Shown piece after piece: positions 19,801-27,277 of a stretch of 64,000 nucleotides of DNA; position 1 is the first letter of the stretch; each line of letters opens with the position of its first letter. Under the pieces are notes generated by a model, which was not told where the DNA came from, ran no database searches, and saw only the letters and a list, made by a program, of their open reading frames with translations. Both the position numbers and the translations under genes were made by a program. The stretch comes from Flavobacterium sp. 11 (lineage in GTDB: Bacteria > Bacteroidota > Bacteroidia > Flavobacteriales > Flavobacteriaceae): NCBI RefSeq assembly GCF_002754315.1, contig NZ_PEFE01000001.1, positions 372,001-436,000 of the forward strand. Direction: 5' to 3'.

Positions 19801-20643
19801 AGAGGAAACGCATCAGTCACTAATGGCCAGTTTGAGTTTAGTTTTGTTGTACCTAGAGACATTAGAGTTCCATTGGCCAACGGAAGGATTAGTTTTTATT
19901 CCAAAAAAAATCAGTTATTACAGAACGAAACCGGGTATGATTCAACAATAAAAATAGGCGGAATAAATGAAAATGCAACCGCAGACAATATTAGTCCAAG
20001 AGTTAAGTTATATATGAATGACGAGACTTTTGTTTCTGGCGGAACAACTAATGAATCCCCATTTCTTGTTGCACTGCTTGAAGATGAAAACGGAATAAAT
20101 ACGGCAAGCGGAATAGGTCATGATATTGTTGCTATTCTTGATGGAGATGTAAGCAATCCCTTTGTACTGAATGATTATTATCAAACAACATTAGACGATT
20201 TTACAAGTGGAACTCTCCGGTTTCCGTTGCGCAATTTAGCTCCGGGATTACACACTATAACATTCAAAGCGTGGGATGTATACAACAACCCGATAACCGC
20301 TGAGATTCAGTTTATTGTTGTAGGTGATGAAACGATAACATTGACACATGTGTTGAATTATCCAAATCCGTTCGTTAATTATACTGAGTTTTGGTTTACA
20401 CACAACAGACCATTTGAACCATTGGACGTTCAGGTTCAAGTAATGACAATAACAGGAAAAGTGGTTTGGACAAAAAATCAAATTATCACAACTGAAGGAT
20501 TTTTATCAAAAGAAATCACTTGGGATGGCAAAGATGATTTTGGAGATAAAATAGGGAAAGGCGTTTATGTCTACAAACTAACCGTCAAATCAAGTCTAAC
20601 AAATAAGAAAACTGAAAAATTTGAAAAACTTGTTATACTTTAA
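16807..20643 (+). CDS. porU: Type IX secretion system sortase PorU
   Basis: The 1278-residue product has a signal peptide, a long beta-rich N-terminal region, a gingipain-type C25 peptidase domain in the middle (about 540-925) and a C-terminal T9SS sorting domain (NYPNPFVNYTEFWFTHNRP...GKGVYVYKLTV). The likely catalytic pair is His789 in YLGHGGEDG and Cys823 in ITCEFSRFD. PorU removes the C-terminal sorting domain of exported T9SS proteins at the cell surface and attaches cargo to the envelope, working with PorV, PorQ and PorZ. Length and the porU-porV order match known flavobacteria. The next gene starts 38 bases after the stop codon and has its own promoter overlapping the porU 3' end. Confidence 0.95.
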   Translation: MRKILLAYLCLIPFVSFAQIKGDAVIEWTDKKEMSYGDFKVIIPQFTGNNFHYDASQKALLYTLKIKEPISFNEGKVTITNVAYETITTSQLGDLASENIPKTINASLNVSISRDIKDAFINLSPIIKDDFGFKRIKSFSYEVDANTARISQSSKSASTNSIINSVLATGNWYQFYVEKSGVYKITKTFLQQLGLDPNTLDPRKIKIYGNGGRMLPLSNNIFYPNDLSENAIQINGEVDGIFNNDDYILFYAEGVDTWNQESLTFTNLYDTKSYYYITIQGADGKRIAPMAQPSGSSTLNITSFDNQQYHEVDLINVARLGRQWFGESFEVKDEQEFDFNFPNFDPSTPVKVLLTAASAAFTPTTLNVTANGTAVGTISFPALNNNSGTEFYLGSLPNNTSFNGAENIKIKLKYNNNGVPGSKGFLDNIRLIAKRKLQGYGKQFHFQYDQSNSSFGIVNYSLSNTTDIPQIWDVTDIYNVTTIENSNQSTINFKANLGELRKYIALDASDYYTPLKDTKSKVTNQNLKGTVLKNGQGQFQDIDYVIITPTFLATQAEKLATFHRTQSNLNVKVISLESIYQEFSSGKQDVAAIRNCIKYIYENASAPEKRVKFVNLFGDASYDFKNRITNNTNVVPIYHALNSSTTGESSFASDDFFGLMDATEGNVVSYFGGIDIAVGRMLVNDAKQADEMVNKVIEYHDLKSYGSWRNNFALVSDDSDIASDASLQNRQNSLANTIASEKPFLNVTKILLDSYVQEASAGGSRYPKARTDFFNAFEKGALVFNYLGHGGEDGLSGERIWEKSDGQNLSNQYKYPLFITITCEFSRFDNPLRPTAGEYTYWNPKGGAIAMITTIRSIGQFSAENFNDALTKNLLSYNSNQYTSIAEALRISKNSNPNSATNVVFYIGDPALMLAIPRPKIRLTKVNDIPVTQTIDDFKSLAKMKLTGEVTDENNNLLTNYNGEVSTTIFDKTVSRTTYNNDGNSPPINFNVLGETIFRGNASVTNGQFEFSFVVPRDIRVPLANGRISFYSKKNQLLQNETGYDSTIKIGGINENATADNISPRVKLYMNDETFVSGGTTNESPFLVALLEDENGINTASGIGHDIVAILDGDVSNPFVLNDYYQTTLDDFTSGTLRFPLRNLAPGLHTITFKAWDVYNNPITAEIQFIVVGDETITLTHVLNYPNPFVNYTEFWFTHNRPFEPLDVQVQVMTITGKVVWTKNQIITTEGFLSKEITWDGKDDFGDKIGKGVYVYKLTVKSSLTNKKTEKFEKLVIL

Positions 20644-20659
20644 TAAAATACTATATTTG
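20629..20659 (+). promoter_or_regulatory. Promoter of porV inside the 3' end of porU
   Basis: A -33 element CTTG (20629-20632) and a -7 element TATATTTG (20652-20659) are exactly 19 bases apart, the Bacteroidota arrangement. The porV start lies 22 bases after the -7 element. Confidence 0.7.
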
Positions 20660-20681
20660 TTTAATAAAACTTCCTACAATA

Positions 20682-21851
20682 ATGAAAAAAATAACATTAC
20701 TTTTTATCTTTTTATTTGTAATTTCTTTTACAAAAGCACAAGATAGAGTTATAAACCCGGGGGTTCCCTTTTTATTAGTTGCAGCCGACGCTAGAGCTGC
20801 AGGTATGGCAGACGTAGGAGTTGCAACATCAGCTGATGCTTTTTCACAACAATGGAATCCGGCTAAATATGCTTTTGCAACGGACCAAAAAGGATTTTCT
20901 ATAAGCTACACACCTTACCTTACTGACCTGGTTAATGATATATCATTAGGACAATTGACCTATTATCAAAAATTAAATGAAAGAAGTGCCTTTGCAGGAA
21001 GCCTTCGTTACTTTGGTTTAGGTGAAATTGAATTACGCGAAACAGGTGATCCTAACGAAGCACCTAGAATAGTTTCTCCAAACGAGTTTGCTATTGATGG
21101 TTCTTATTCCTTAAAGCTAAGCGAGAAATTCTCTATGGCTATTGCTGGACGGTTTATAAATTCAAATCTAAAAGTGGCCTCAGATAATAACGACGCATCA
21201 TCTGCAAGCACATTTGCTGTTGATGTAGCCGGTTTTTACCAATCCGAAGAAATAGCGTACAACGAATTCAACGGAAGATGGAGAGCGGGATTTAATATCC
21301 AAAATTTAGGTCCAAAAATCAGCTATGACAACGATGACTTTAACAATAACTTCATACCTGCCAATTTAAAAATTGGAACTGGTTTTGATTTTATTTTAGA
21401 CGACTATAATAAGGTTGCTGTCAATGTTGAATTTAACAAATTGTTAGTTCCTACACCACAAGACCCTGATTTAAATGGTGACGGAACCGTAACAACTGAA
21501 GAACGCAATCAAAACAACCAGAATTACCGTGCTATTGGGTGGACTTCCGGTGTTTTCGAATCATTTGGTGATGCTCCTGATGGATTTAGTGAGGAATTAA
21601 AAGAAGTTACTTACGCTGTAGGTGCCGAATATTTGTACCAAGATTCCTTTGCGATGCGTTTAGGATATTTTCACGAAAGCCCTCTAAAAGGAGCTCGACA
21701 ATTTTTATCGCTTGGAGCAGGTTTCAAATACAATGTTGTCAAAGTAGATGTTTCGTATTTATTCTCGGCATCAAAAGTAAAAAACCCTTTAGAGAACACG
21801 CTTCGTTTTTCTCTTACCTTCAATTTTGGAGACAAATATGACGAATATTAA
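20682..21851 (+). CDS. porV: Type IX secretion outer membrane protein PorV
   Basis: The 389-residue product has a signal peptide ending in TKAQ and the family opening RVINPGVPFLLVAADARAAGMADVGVATSADAFSQQWNPAKYAF. A 14-strand FadL-like barrel follows, ending in LRFSLTFNFGDKYDEY. PorV shuttles folded cargo from the SprA/Sov translocon to the PorU sortase on the cell surface. It sits directly after porU, as in F. johnsoniae. An Asp-rich loop at about 260-272 (DPDLNGDGTVTTEE) resembles a calcium-binding EF-hand-like turn. Confidence 0.95.
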   Translation: MKKITLLFIFLFVISFTKAQDRVINPGVPFLLVAADARAAGMADVGVATSADAFSQQWNPAKYAFATDQKGFSISYTPYLTDLVNDISLGQLTYYQKLNERSAFAGSLRYFGLGEIELRETGDPNEAPRIVSPNEFAIDGSYSLKLSEKFSMAIAGRFINSNLKVASDNNDASSASTFAVDVAGFYQSEEIAYNEFNGRWRAGFNIQNLGPKISYDNDDFNNNFIPANLKIGTGFDFILDDYNKVAVNVEFNKLLVPTPQDPDLNGDGTVTTEERNQNNQNYRAIGWTSGVFESFGDAPDGFSEELKEVTYAVGAEYLYQDSFAMRLGYFHESPLKGARQFLSLGAGFKYNVVKVDVSYLFSASKVKNPLENTLRFSLTFNFGDKYDEY

Positions 21852-21875
21852 ACATAAATAAAATCCACAAATAAC

Positions 21876-21914
21876 AATCCAAATTTCAACACTATGAAGT
21901 TTGGATTTTTTTTC
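21876..21914 (+). terminator. Intrinsic terminator of porV
   Basis: A 12-base stem with one G-U pair (AATCCAAATTTC against GAAGTTTGGATT) is followed by a run of seven or more Ts, ending just before cdd. Confidence 0.75.
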
Positions 21915-21925
21915 CTTAAAAAAGT

Positions 21926-22408
21926 ATGAAAGAAATAACAATTACCACTCAATTCAAAGTATTCGATTCTATTCAAGATTTACCAAATGACATTCAGGAA
22001 TTAATGACGCAAGCCGTTGAAGTTCGAAAAAATGCTTACGCTCCCTATTCAAAATTCAGAGTTGGAGTTGCAATTTTTTTAGACAACGGTAAAATTGTCT
22101 TAGGTTCAAACCAAGAAAATGCAGCTTATCCTTCGGGACTGTGCGCGGAACGTGTCGCTATTTTTTATGCCGGAGCAGTGTATCCGGAAGCCAAAATTTT
22201 AAAAATGGCAATTACAGCTGCTTCTGACTCGAATCAAACTACAGCTCCGATTCCTCCTTGCGGATCTTGCAGACAATCTATCGCCGAATACGAAATCAAA
22301 CAAGAGACCCCTATCGAAATCTATTTTATGGGAGAAATTGGTGCAATTTACAAATCAGAATCCCTGAAAAACTTGCTTCCATTTATGTTCGATAAAAAAT
22401 TCTTGTAA
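21926..22408 (+). CDS. cdd: Cytidine deaminase
   Basis: The 160-residue product is a homotetramer-type cytidine deaminase. The zinc site is clear: Cys73 and catalytic Glu75 in GLCAERVAIF, plus Cys112 and Cys115 in PPCGSCRQ. APYSKFRVGVA and GSNQENAAYPSG form the substrate pocket. It converts cytidine or deoxycytidine to uridine or deoxyuridine in pyrimidine salvage in the cytoplasm. The upstream porV terminator makes it a separate transcription unit, and the gap to pdhA has its own promoter. Confidence 0.95.
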   Translation: MKEITITTQFKVFDSIQDLPNDIQELMTQAVEVRKNAYAPYSKFRVGVAIFLDNGKIVLGSNQENAAYPSGLCAERVAIFYAGAVYPEAKILKMAITAASDSNQTTAPIPPCGSCRQSIAEYEIKQETPIEIYFMGEIGAIYKSESLKNLLPFMFDKKFL

Positions 22409-22456
22409 AAATTCCAAAAATTGCCTATTAAATTTTAGTTCTTACTTGGAATGTCT

Positions 22457-22465
22457 TATTTTTGC
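22457..22465 (+). promoter_or_regulatory. Promoter -7 element for pdhA-pdhC
   Basis: TATTTTTGC is a full match to TAnnTTTG, 87 bases before pdhA. The -33 region is less clear. Confidence 0.55.
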
Positions 22466-22551
22466 ATTTCGCAAATTTGTGGGAGGAAACTATTTTGCGT
22501 TATAGGTACAAATTGATAATACAATAACACTTTAGCAAAAGAAAAATTCAG

Positions 22552-23550
22552 ATGAAAGAAGTTACAAAAGAAGTATATTTAAAGTGGTATGAAGATATGC
22601 TGCTTTGGAGAAAGTTTGAGGACAAACTTGCAGCATTATACATCCAACAAAAAGTTAGAGGATTTCTACATTTATACAATGGTCAAGAGGCCGTATTAGC
22701 TGGTGCATTGCACGCAATGGACTTGACAAAAGACAAAATGATTACTGCTTACAGAAATCACGTTCAGCCAATAGGTATGGGAGTTGATCCTAGACGCGTA
22801 ATGGCAGAACTTTTAGGAAAAGTTACCGGAACTTCAAAAGGTATGGGTGGTTCTATGCACATCTTTTCAAAAGAGCACCGTTTTTATGGTGGGCACGGAA
22901 TTGTAGGAGGGCAAATTCCTGTAGGTGCAGGATTAGCTTTTGCAGACAAATATTTTGAAACTGGCGGTGTTACTATGACTTATTTTGGTGATGGAGCAGC
23001 ACGTCAAGGATCTTTACACGAAGCTTTTAACATGGCTATGTTATGGAAACTTCCAGTGGTTTTCATTGTTGAAAACAATGGTTACGCTATGGGAACTTCT
23101 GTAGAAAGAACAGCCAATCATACTGATATTTGGAAATTAGGTTTAGGATACGAAATGCCTTGTGGACCAGTTGACGGAATGAACCCTGTAAAAGTTGCTG
23201 AAGCAATGACTGAAGCAATTGACAGAGCACGTCGTGGAGACGGACCAACTTTTCTAGAAATGAAAACATACCGTTATAGAGGTCACTCTATGTCGGATGC
23301 ACAATTATACCGTTCGAAAGAAGAAGTAGAAGAGTACAAAAAAATTGATCCAATTACTCAAGTTTTAGATGTAATTAAAGATCAAAAATATGCTACAGAA
23401 GAAGAAATCGAAGCAATTGATCAAAGAGTAAAAGATTTAGTGGAAGAGTGTGTAACATTTGCCGAAGAATCTGAATACCCTCCTATTGAACAGCTATACG
23501 ATGTAGTATACGAACAAGAGAACTATCCATTTTTACCTCATAAACTATAA
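22552..23550 (+). CDS. pdhA: Pyruvate dehydrogenase E1 component, alpha subunit
   Basis: The 332-residue product shows the thiamine-diphosphate enzyme features of E1-alpha: MLLWRKFEDKLAALYIQQKVRGFLHLYNGQEA, HGIVGGQIPVGAG, the ThDP/Mg motif GDGAARQGSLHEAFNMA ending in VENNGYAMGTS, and the phosphorylation-loop-like region TYRYRGHSMSDAQLYR. It decarboxylates pyruvate together with the E1-beta subunit, which is not in this window. It is 7 bases upstream of the E2 gene, so the two are cotranscribed. Splitting alpha plus E2 from the beta gene is a common layout in flavobacteria. Confidence 0.95.
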   Translation: MKEVTKEVYLKWYEDMLLWRKFEDKLAALYIQQKVRGFLHLYNGQEAVLAGALHAMDLTKDKMITAYRNHVQPIGMGVDPRRVMAELLGKVTGTSKGMGGSMHIFSKEHRFYGGHGIVGGQIPVGAGLAFADKYFETGGVTMTYFGDGAARQGSLHEAFNMAMLWKLPVVFIVENNGYAMGTSVERTANHTDIWKLGLGYEMPCGPVDGMNPVKVAEAMTEAIDRARRGDGPTFLEMKTYRYRGHSMSDAQLYRSKEEVEEYKKIDPITQVLDVIKDQKYATEEEIEAIDQRVKDLVEECVTFAEESEYPPIEQLYDVVYEQENYPFLPHKL

Positions 23551-23557
23551 ATCAATT

Positions 23558-25210
23558 ATGGCAACAATAATTACAATGCCTCGTTTGAGCGATACGATGA
23601 CGGAAGGAACGGTAGCGACTTGGCTAAAAAAAGTAGGTGATAAAGTAAGCGAAGGTGATATCCTTGCAGAAATTGAAACTGACAAAGCAACAATGGAATT
23701 TGAGTCTTTCAACGAAGGAACACTTTTACACATAGGAATCCCTGCTGGTGAAACTGCACCGGTTGACTCTTTATTAGCAATTATAGGAAAAGAAGGCGAG
23801 GATATTTCGGCATTATTAGCAGGAAAACCAGCTGATGCAGCTCCAGCTAAAGAAGAAACAAAAGTTACTGAAGAAACAGCAACTACTCCAGAAGTTACAA
23901 AAGCCGCAGCACCTGCTACAGCTTCATTACCAAAAGGAGTTGTAGTTATCACGATGCCTCGTTTAAGCGACACCATGACAGAAGGAACAGTAGCTACCTG
24001 GTTGAAAAAAGTAGGTGATAAAGTAAGCGAAGGAGACATTCTTGCTGAAATCGAAACCGACAAAGCAACAATGGAATTCGAATCTTTCAACGAAGGAACT
24101 TTATTATACGTAGGAATCGAAGAAGGAAATACTGCACCAGTTGATAGTCTTTTGGCAATCATTGGACCTGCAGGAACTGATATCAGCGGAATTGCTGAAA
24201 ATTATAAAACTGGCGGAGCGCCACAAGCAGCTCCTGCCGTAGCAGAAGAAAAAGAAGTTGCTTCAACAGAAAAAGCTTCGGAACCAATCGTTCAAGAACC
24301 ATCAACTGACGGTCAACGAATTTTAGCATCACCATTGGCAAAGAAAATTGCAAGTGACAAAGGAATTCAATTGACTCAAGTAAAAGGTTCTGGTGAAAAC
24401 GGACGTATTGTAAAAAGCGATATCGAAAACTTCACACCACAAACTAGCGCTGCTCCAGCACCGACAAGTGCTGCTCCAGCCAAAGCAGAAACTGTAGCTG
24501 CTGCAAAACCATTTGTACCTGCAGGAGAAGTTTTCACAGAAGAAATCAAAAATTCGCAAATGCGAAAAATCATTGCAAAACGTTTAGCAGAGTCTTTATT
24601 CACTGCTCCACATTACAACTTAGTAATTGAGGTAACTATGGACGAAGCAATGAAATCAAGAGCTATCATTAACAGCGTTCCTGATACAAAAGTATCATTC
24701 AACGATATGGTGATAAAAGCGTGTGCATTAGCATTGAAAAAACATCCAAAAATAAATTCTCAATGGAGAGAAGATGCTATCATCATCAACCATCACGTGA
24801 ATATTGGAGTTGCTGTAGCTGTTGAAGACGGATTAGTAGTTCCTGTATTACGTTTTACAGATGCTATGAGTTTATCTCAAATTGGCGGAAGCGTTAGAGA
24901 TCTTGCAGGAAGAGCTAAAAACAAAAAATTATTGCCTACAGAAATGGAAGGAAGTACTTTTACAGTTTCTAATCTTGGAATGTTTGGTATTACAGAATTC
25001 AACTCTATCATCAATCAACCTAATTCTGCTATCCTATCCGTAGGAGCTATTGTAGAAAAACCGGTTGTGAAAAATGGTCAGATTGTCGTAGGAAACACAA
25101 TGATGTTATCTTTAGCTTGCGACCACAGAACAATTGATGGTGCAACTGGAGCTCAATTTTTACAAACATTGAAACAATTTATAGAAAACCCAGTTACAAT
25201 GCTTGCGTAA
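23558..25210 (+). CDS. pdhC: Dihydrolipoamide acetyltransferase (pyruvate dehydrogenase E2) with two lipoyl domains
   Basis: The 550-residue product has two lipoyl domains (about 1-80 and 128-208), each with the lipoylated Lys in ETDKATMEF. A peripheral subunit-binding domain follows at about 248-287 (RILASPLAKKIASDKGI...GRIVKSDIENF), joined by Ala/Pro/Glu-rich linkers. The catalytic acyltransferase domain (about 320-550) has the active-site motif CDHRTIDGA. It transfers the acetyl group from E1 to CoA and forms the core of the complex. The two lipoyl domains share a long stretch of identical protein sequence, although the DNA differs at synonymous sites. It is cotranscribed with pdhA. Confidence 0.96.
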   Translation: MATIITMPRLSDTMTEGTVATWLKKVGDKVSEGDILAEIETDKATMEFESFNEGTLLHIGIPAGETAPVDSLLAIIGKEGEDISALLAGKPADAAPAKEETKVTEETATTPEVTKAAAPATASLPKGVVVITMPRLSDTMTEGTVATWLKKVGDKVSEGDILAEIETDKATMEFESFNEGTLLYVGIEEGNTAPVDSLLAIIGPAGTDISGIAENYKTGGAPQAAPAVAEEKEVASTEKASEPIVQEPSTDGQRILASPLAKKIASDKGIQLTQVKGSGENGRIVKSDIENFTPQTSAAPAPTSAAPAKAETVAAAKPFVPAGEVFTEEIKNSQMRKIIAKRLAESLFTAPHYNLVIEVTMDEAMKSRAIINSVPDTKVSFNDMVIKACALALKKHPKINSQWREDAIIINHHVNIGVAVAVEDGLVVPVLRFTDAMSLSQIGGSVRDLAGRAKNKKLLPTEMEGSTFTVSNLGMFGITEFNSIINQPNSAILSVGAIVEKPVVKNGQIVVGNTMMLSLACDHRTIDGATGAQFLQTLKQFIENPVTMLA

Positions 25211-25230
25211 TAACTTGGTTCTTAAAATAC

Positions 25231-25265
25231 AAATCCCGTCTTGTTTCAAAAACTTGACGGGATTT
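25231..25265. terminator. Bidirectional terminator between pdhC and the glycosyltransferase gene
   Basis: Ten-base arms (AAATCCCGTC and GACGGGATTT) lie between convergent genes and are followed by a T-run on the plus strand. Confidence 0.75.
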
Positions 25266-25266
25266 T

Positions 25267-26508
25267 TTATTTATTCTTCTCCTCAATCCAACGAGACATA
25301 TATTTGGTACTTTTTAAAGTATGATGTTGCAACATAGCTCCCATAAAATTGCTCAACCGATGTTGCTCAAAATTAGTTCGTAAAAATTCTATTTTAGTAC
25401 TAAAGTCAGTTTCGAACAAACCTTTAGAATATCGTTGATTGACAATCTCAATTCCGTTTTTTTGGGCTTTAACCCAAACTGTTTTGTCTAGATACAATTG
25501 TACTGCTGCATCGACAAAATCAGCTACATCATCCGTAATAAAGCCATTCCAAGGCAAATCCCCGTGCATGGATTCTGAACCAATAGTAGTCGTTACGCTT
25601 GGCGTTCCACATTGCATCGCTTCCAATAACTTCCCTTTAATACCGGCTCCAAAACGCAAAGGAGCCAAAACAACTCGCGCTTCCTTAACTACGTCTTGAG
25701 CGTTGCTAGCTCGTCCCATAATTAAAAAACTATCTTTGCCATTATTCAATTGCATTACTTTTTGTGAAGGATAAGCACCATATACGTTCAAAACAGATTC
25801 TGGCACTTGCTTTTTTATTAAAGGCCAAATCGTTTCCTTTAAATACTGAACCGCATTCCAATTGGGCTCATGAAGAAAATTTCCGATAAAAATAAAGTTT
25901 TTTCGATTTTCGAAAGAAGGCAGTTCCTCTATTTCAGAACTCAAGATTGGTTCCAATAGAAAAGGCAAATAATACAATAATGCTTTATCTATTTTGAATG
26001 TAGATTCTAATAATTCCATTTCAAATTCGGAAATCATTAAAGACAAATCACAACGTAAAATACTGGCAATTTCACGTTTCGCAACCTCTTCTACAAATAA
26101 ATCAGTTGTACTAAAAGAACGATTTTCCTTAAACGCTTTCTGGCGAGCCAATCGCAAACAATGTAAATCTTCAGTATCTAATATTCGCAACGCATCAGGG
26201 CAATTTTCAGCTACACGCCAACCAAATTGCTCCTCCATCATAAAACGATCAAACAAAACTACAGCTGGATTCAGTTCTTTTACAAAAATATCAAAACTGG
26301 AATTGTTCAGTTCGATTGATTTTTTATCCACCTCATATTCGCCTAAATCAACCATAAAATCACTGTTTTGCGCAGGACTGGCAAACGTAATGCTAAAACC
26401 TTGTGCTTTAAAAAGTGAAATCAGCTGCATCATCCTTCCTCCTGCTGCGGACGAATTTGGCTCCGGCCAAACAAAACCAATAATTAAAAGCTTTTGAACC
26501 TGATTCAT
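25267..26508 (-). CDS. Glycosyltransferase, GT-B fold (family 4-like)
   Basis: The 413-residue product opens with a Rossmann strand and a GT4-like glycine region (IIGFVWPEPNSSAAGGRMMQLISLF). It has the C-terminal nucleotide-sugar-binding half of family 4 enzymes: FIGNFLHEPNWNAVQYL, VYGAYPSQKV, IMGRASNAQDVVKEARVVLAPLRFGAGIKGKLLEAMQCGTPSVTTTIGSE. The donor-binding Glu is probably the one in GKLLEAM. No signal or membrane helix is seen, so it works on the cytoplasmic side, perhaps building a surface polysaccharide or glycoprotein glycan. Substrate and acceptor cannot be deduced. It is transcribed alone, divergent from miaE. Confidence 0.8.
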   Translation of the reverse strand: MNQVQKLLIIGFVWPEPNSSAAGGRMMQLISLFKAQGFSITFASPAQNSDFMVDLGEYEVDKKSIELNNSSFDIFVKELNPAVVLFDRFMMEEQFGWRVAENCPDALRILDTEDLHCLRLARQKAFKENRSFSTTDLFVEEVAKREIASILRCDLSLMISEFEMELLESTFKIDKALLYYLPFLLEPILSSEIEELPSFENRKNFIFIGNFLHEPNWNAVQYLKETIWPLIKKQVPESVLNVYGAYPSQKVMQLNNGKDSFLIMGRASNAQDVVKEARVVLAPLRFGAGIKGKLLEAMQCGTPSVTTTIGSESMHGDLPWNGFITDDVADFVDAAVQLYLDKTVWVKAQKNGIEIVNQRYSKGLFETDFSTKIEFLRTNFEQHRLSNFMGAMLQHHTLKSTKYMSRWIEEKNK

Positions 26509-26589
26509 ATTATTATAAATTTCAATTGCAAAATAATGCTATTTTGTGTTCAATCCCGTCATTTGGACAAAAAATAGATTAGAAAACAC

Positions 26590-26597
26590 TAATTTTG
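26590..26597 (+). promoter_or_regulatory. Candidate -7 element for miaE
   Basis: TAATTTTG matches TAnnTTTG, 22 bases before the miaE start. A TTTG at 26562-26565 is 24 bases upstream, longer than the usual 19. Confidence 0.45.
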
Positions 26598-26618
26598 TTC
26601 TAAATAAATTTCAGTATC

Positions 26619-27200
26619 ATGTTAGGATTAAAATTAGCCACAGACCCTCGTTGGGTAAATATAGTCGAATCGAATATAGAAGAAATCTTGACGGATCATG
26701 CTTGGTGTGAACAAAAGGCAGCATCAAATGCGATAAGTCTGGTTACTTATAACTCCGAATTGGAAGAATTAGTAACCGAGATGCTGATTATTGCAAAAGA
26801 AGAATTAGATCACTTGCAATTAGTTCATAATTTAATCAAAAGCAAAGGACTGACTTTAGGCAGAGAAAGGAAAGATCATTATGTAAATGAACTTTTTAAA
26901 TTTATGAAAAAAGATGGCAGCCGAAAAGATGCTCTTTGTGATCGATTGTTATTTTCAGCTATGATTGAAGCCAGAAGTTGTGAGCGGTTTAAAGTTTTAT
27001 CAGAAAACATAAAAGATGTCGAATTAGCCACTTTTTACAGAGACCTCATGATTTCCGAAGCGGGACACTATACCACTTTCTTGGGTTTCGCTCGAAAATA
27101 TGCTGACAACATTGATGTAGACAAACGCTGGAAGGAATGGATTGAATTTGAAACTTCGATTATCACGAATTATGGTAAACAAGAAACGATTCACGGTTAA
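26619..27200 (+). CDS. miaE: tRNA-(ms2io6A37) hydroxylase MiaE
   Basis: The 193-residue product is a ferritin-like diiron protein of MiaE length. Two iron-binding ExxH motifs are visible (Glu62-x-x-His65 in EELDHLQ and the late EAGHYTTF), with bridging acids in WCEQKAA and MIEARSCERF. MiaE hydroxylates the isopentenyl group of ms2i6A at position 37 of tRNAs that read UNN codons, using molecular oxygen. The family is well known in Proteobacteria and also found in Bacteroidota. It is a single-gene unit between a divergent glycosyltransferase and a terminator. Confidence 0.92.
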   Translation: MLGLKLATDPRWVNIVESNIEEILTDHAWCEQKAASNAISLVTYNSELEELVTEMLIIAKEELDHLQLVHNLIKSKGLTLGRERKDHYVNELFKFMKKDGSRKDALCDRLLFSAMIEARSCERFKVLSENIKDVELATFYRDLMISEAGHYTTFLGFARKYADNIDVDKRWKEWIEFETSIITNYGKQETIHG

Positions 27201-27222
27201 TTAAAAAATATTATATTAAACA

Positions 27223-27256
27223 AAAAACAGGATGCTCTACGGCATCCTGTTTTTTA
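27223..27256. terminator. Bidirectional terminator between miaE and the OmpA-family gene
   Basis: Fourteen-base perfect arms (AAAAAACAGGATGC with complement) have a six-base loop, with A- and T-runs at both ends, between two convergent genes. Confidence 0.85.
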
Positions 27257-27277
27257 ATATTTACTATTATAAGAAGC

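Noticed and set aside
23545..24162. A 205-residue antisense frame across the E2 gene
   Set aside because: It is a shadow of the duplicated lipoyl-domain coding sequence; its internal repeat only mirrors those domains.
25994..26497. A 167-residue frame opposite the glycosyltransferase gene
   Set aside because: It is Ser/Ile/Lys-rich, has no recognisable domain, and the opposite strand carries a clear GT-B protein.
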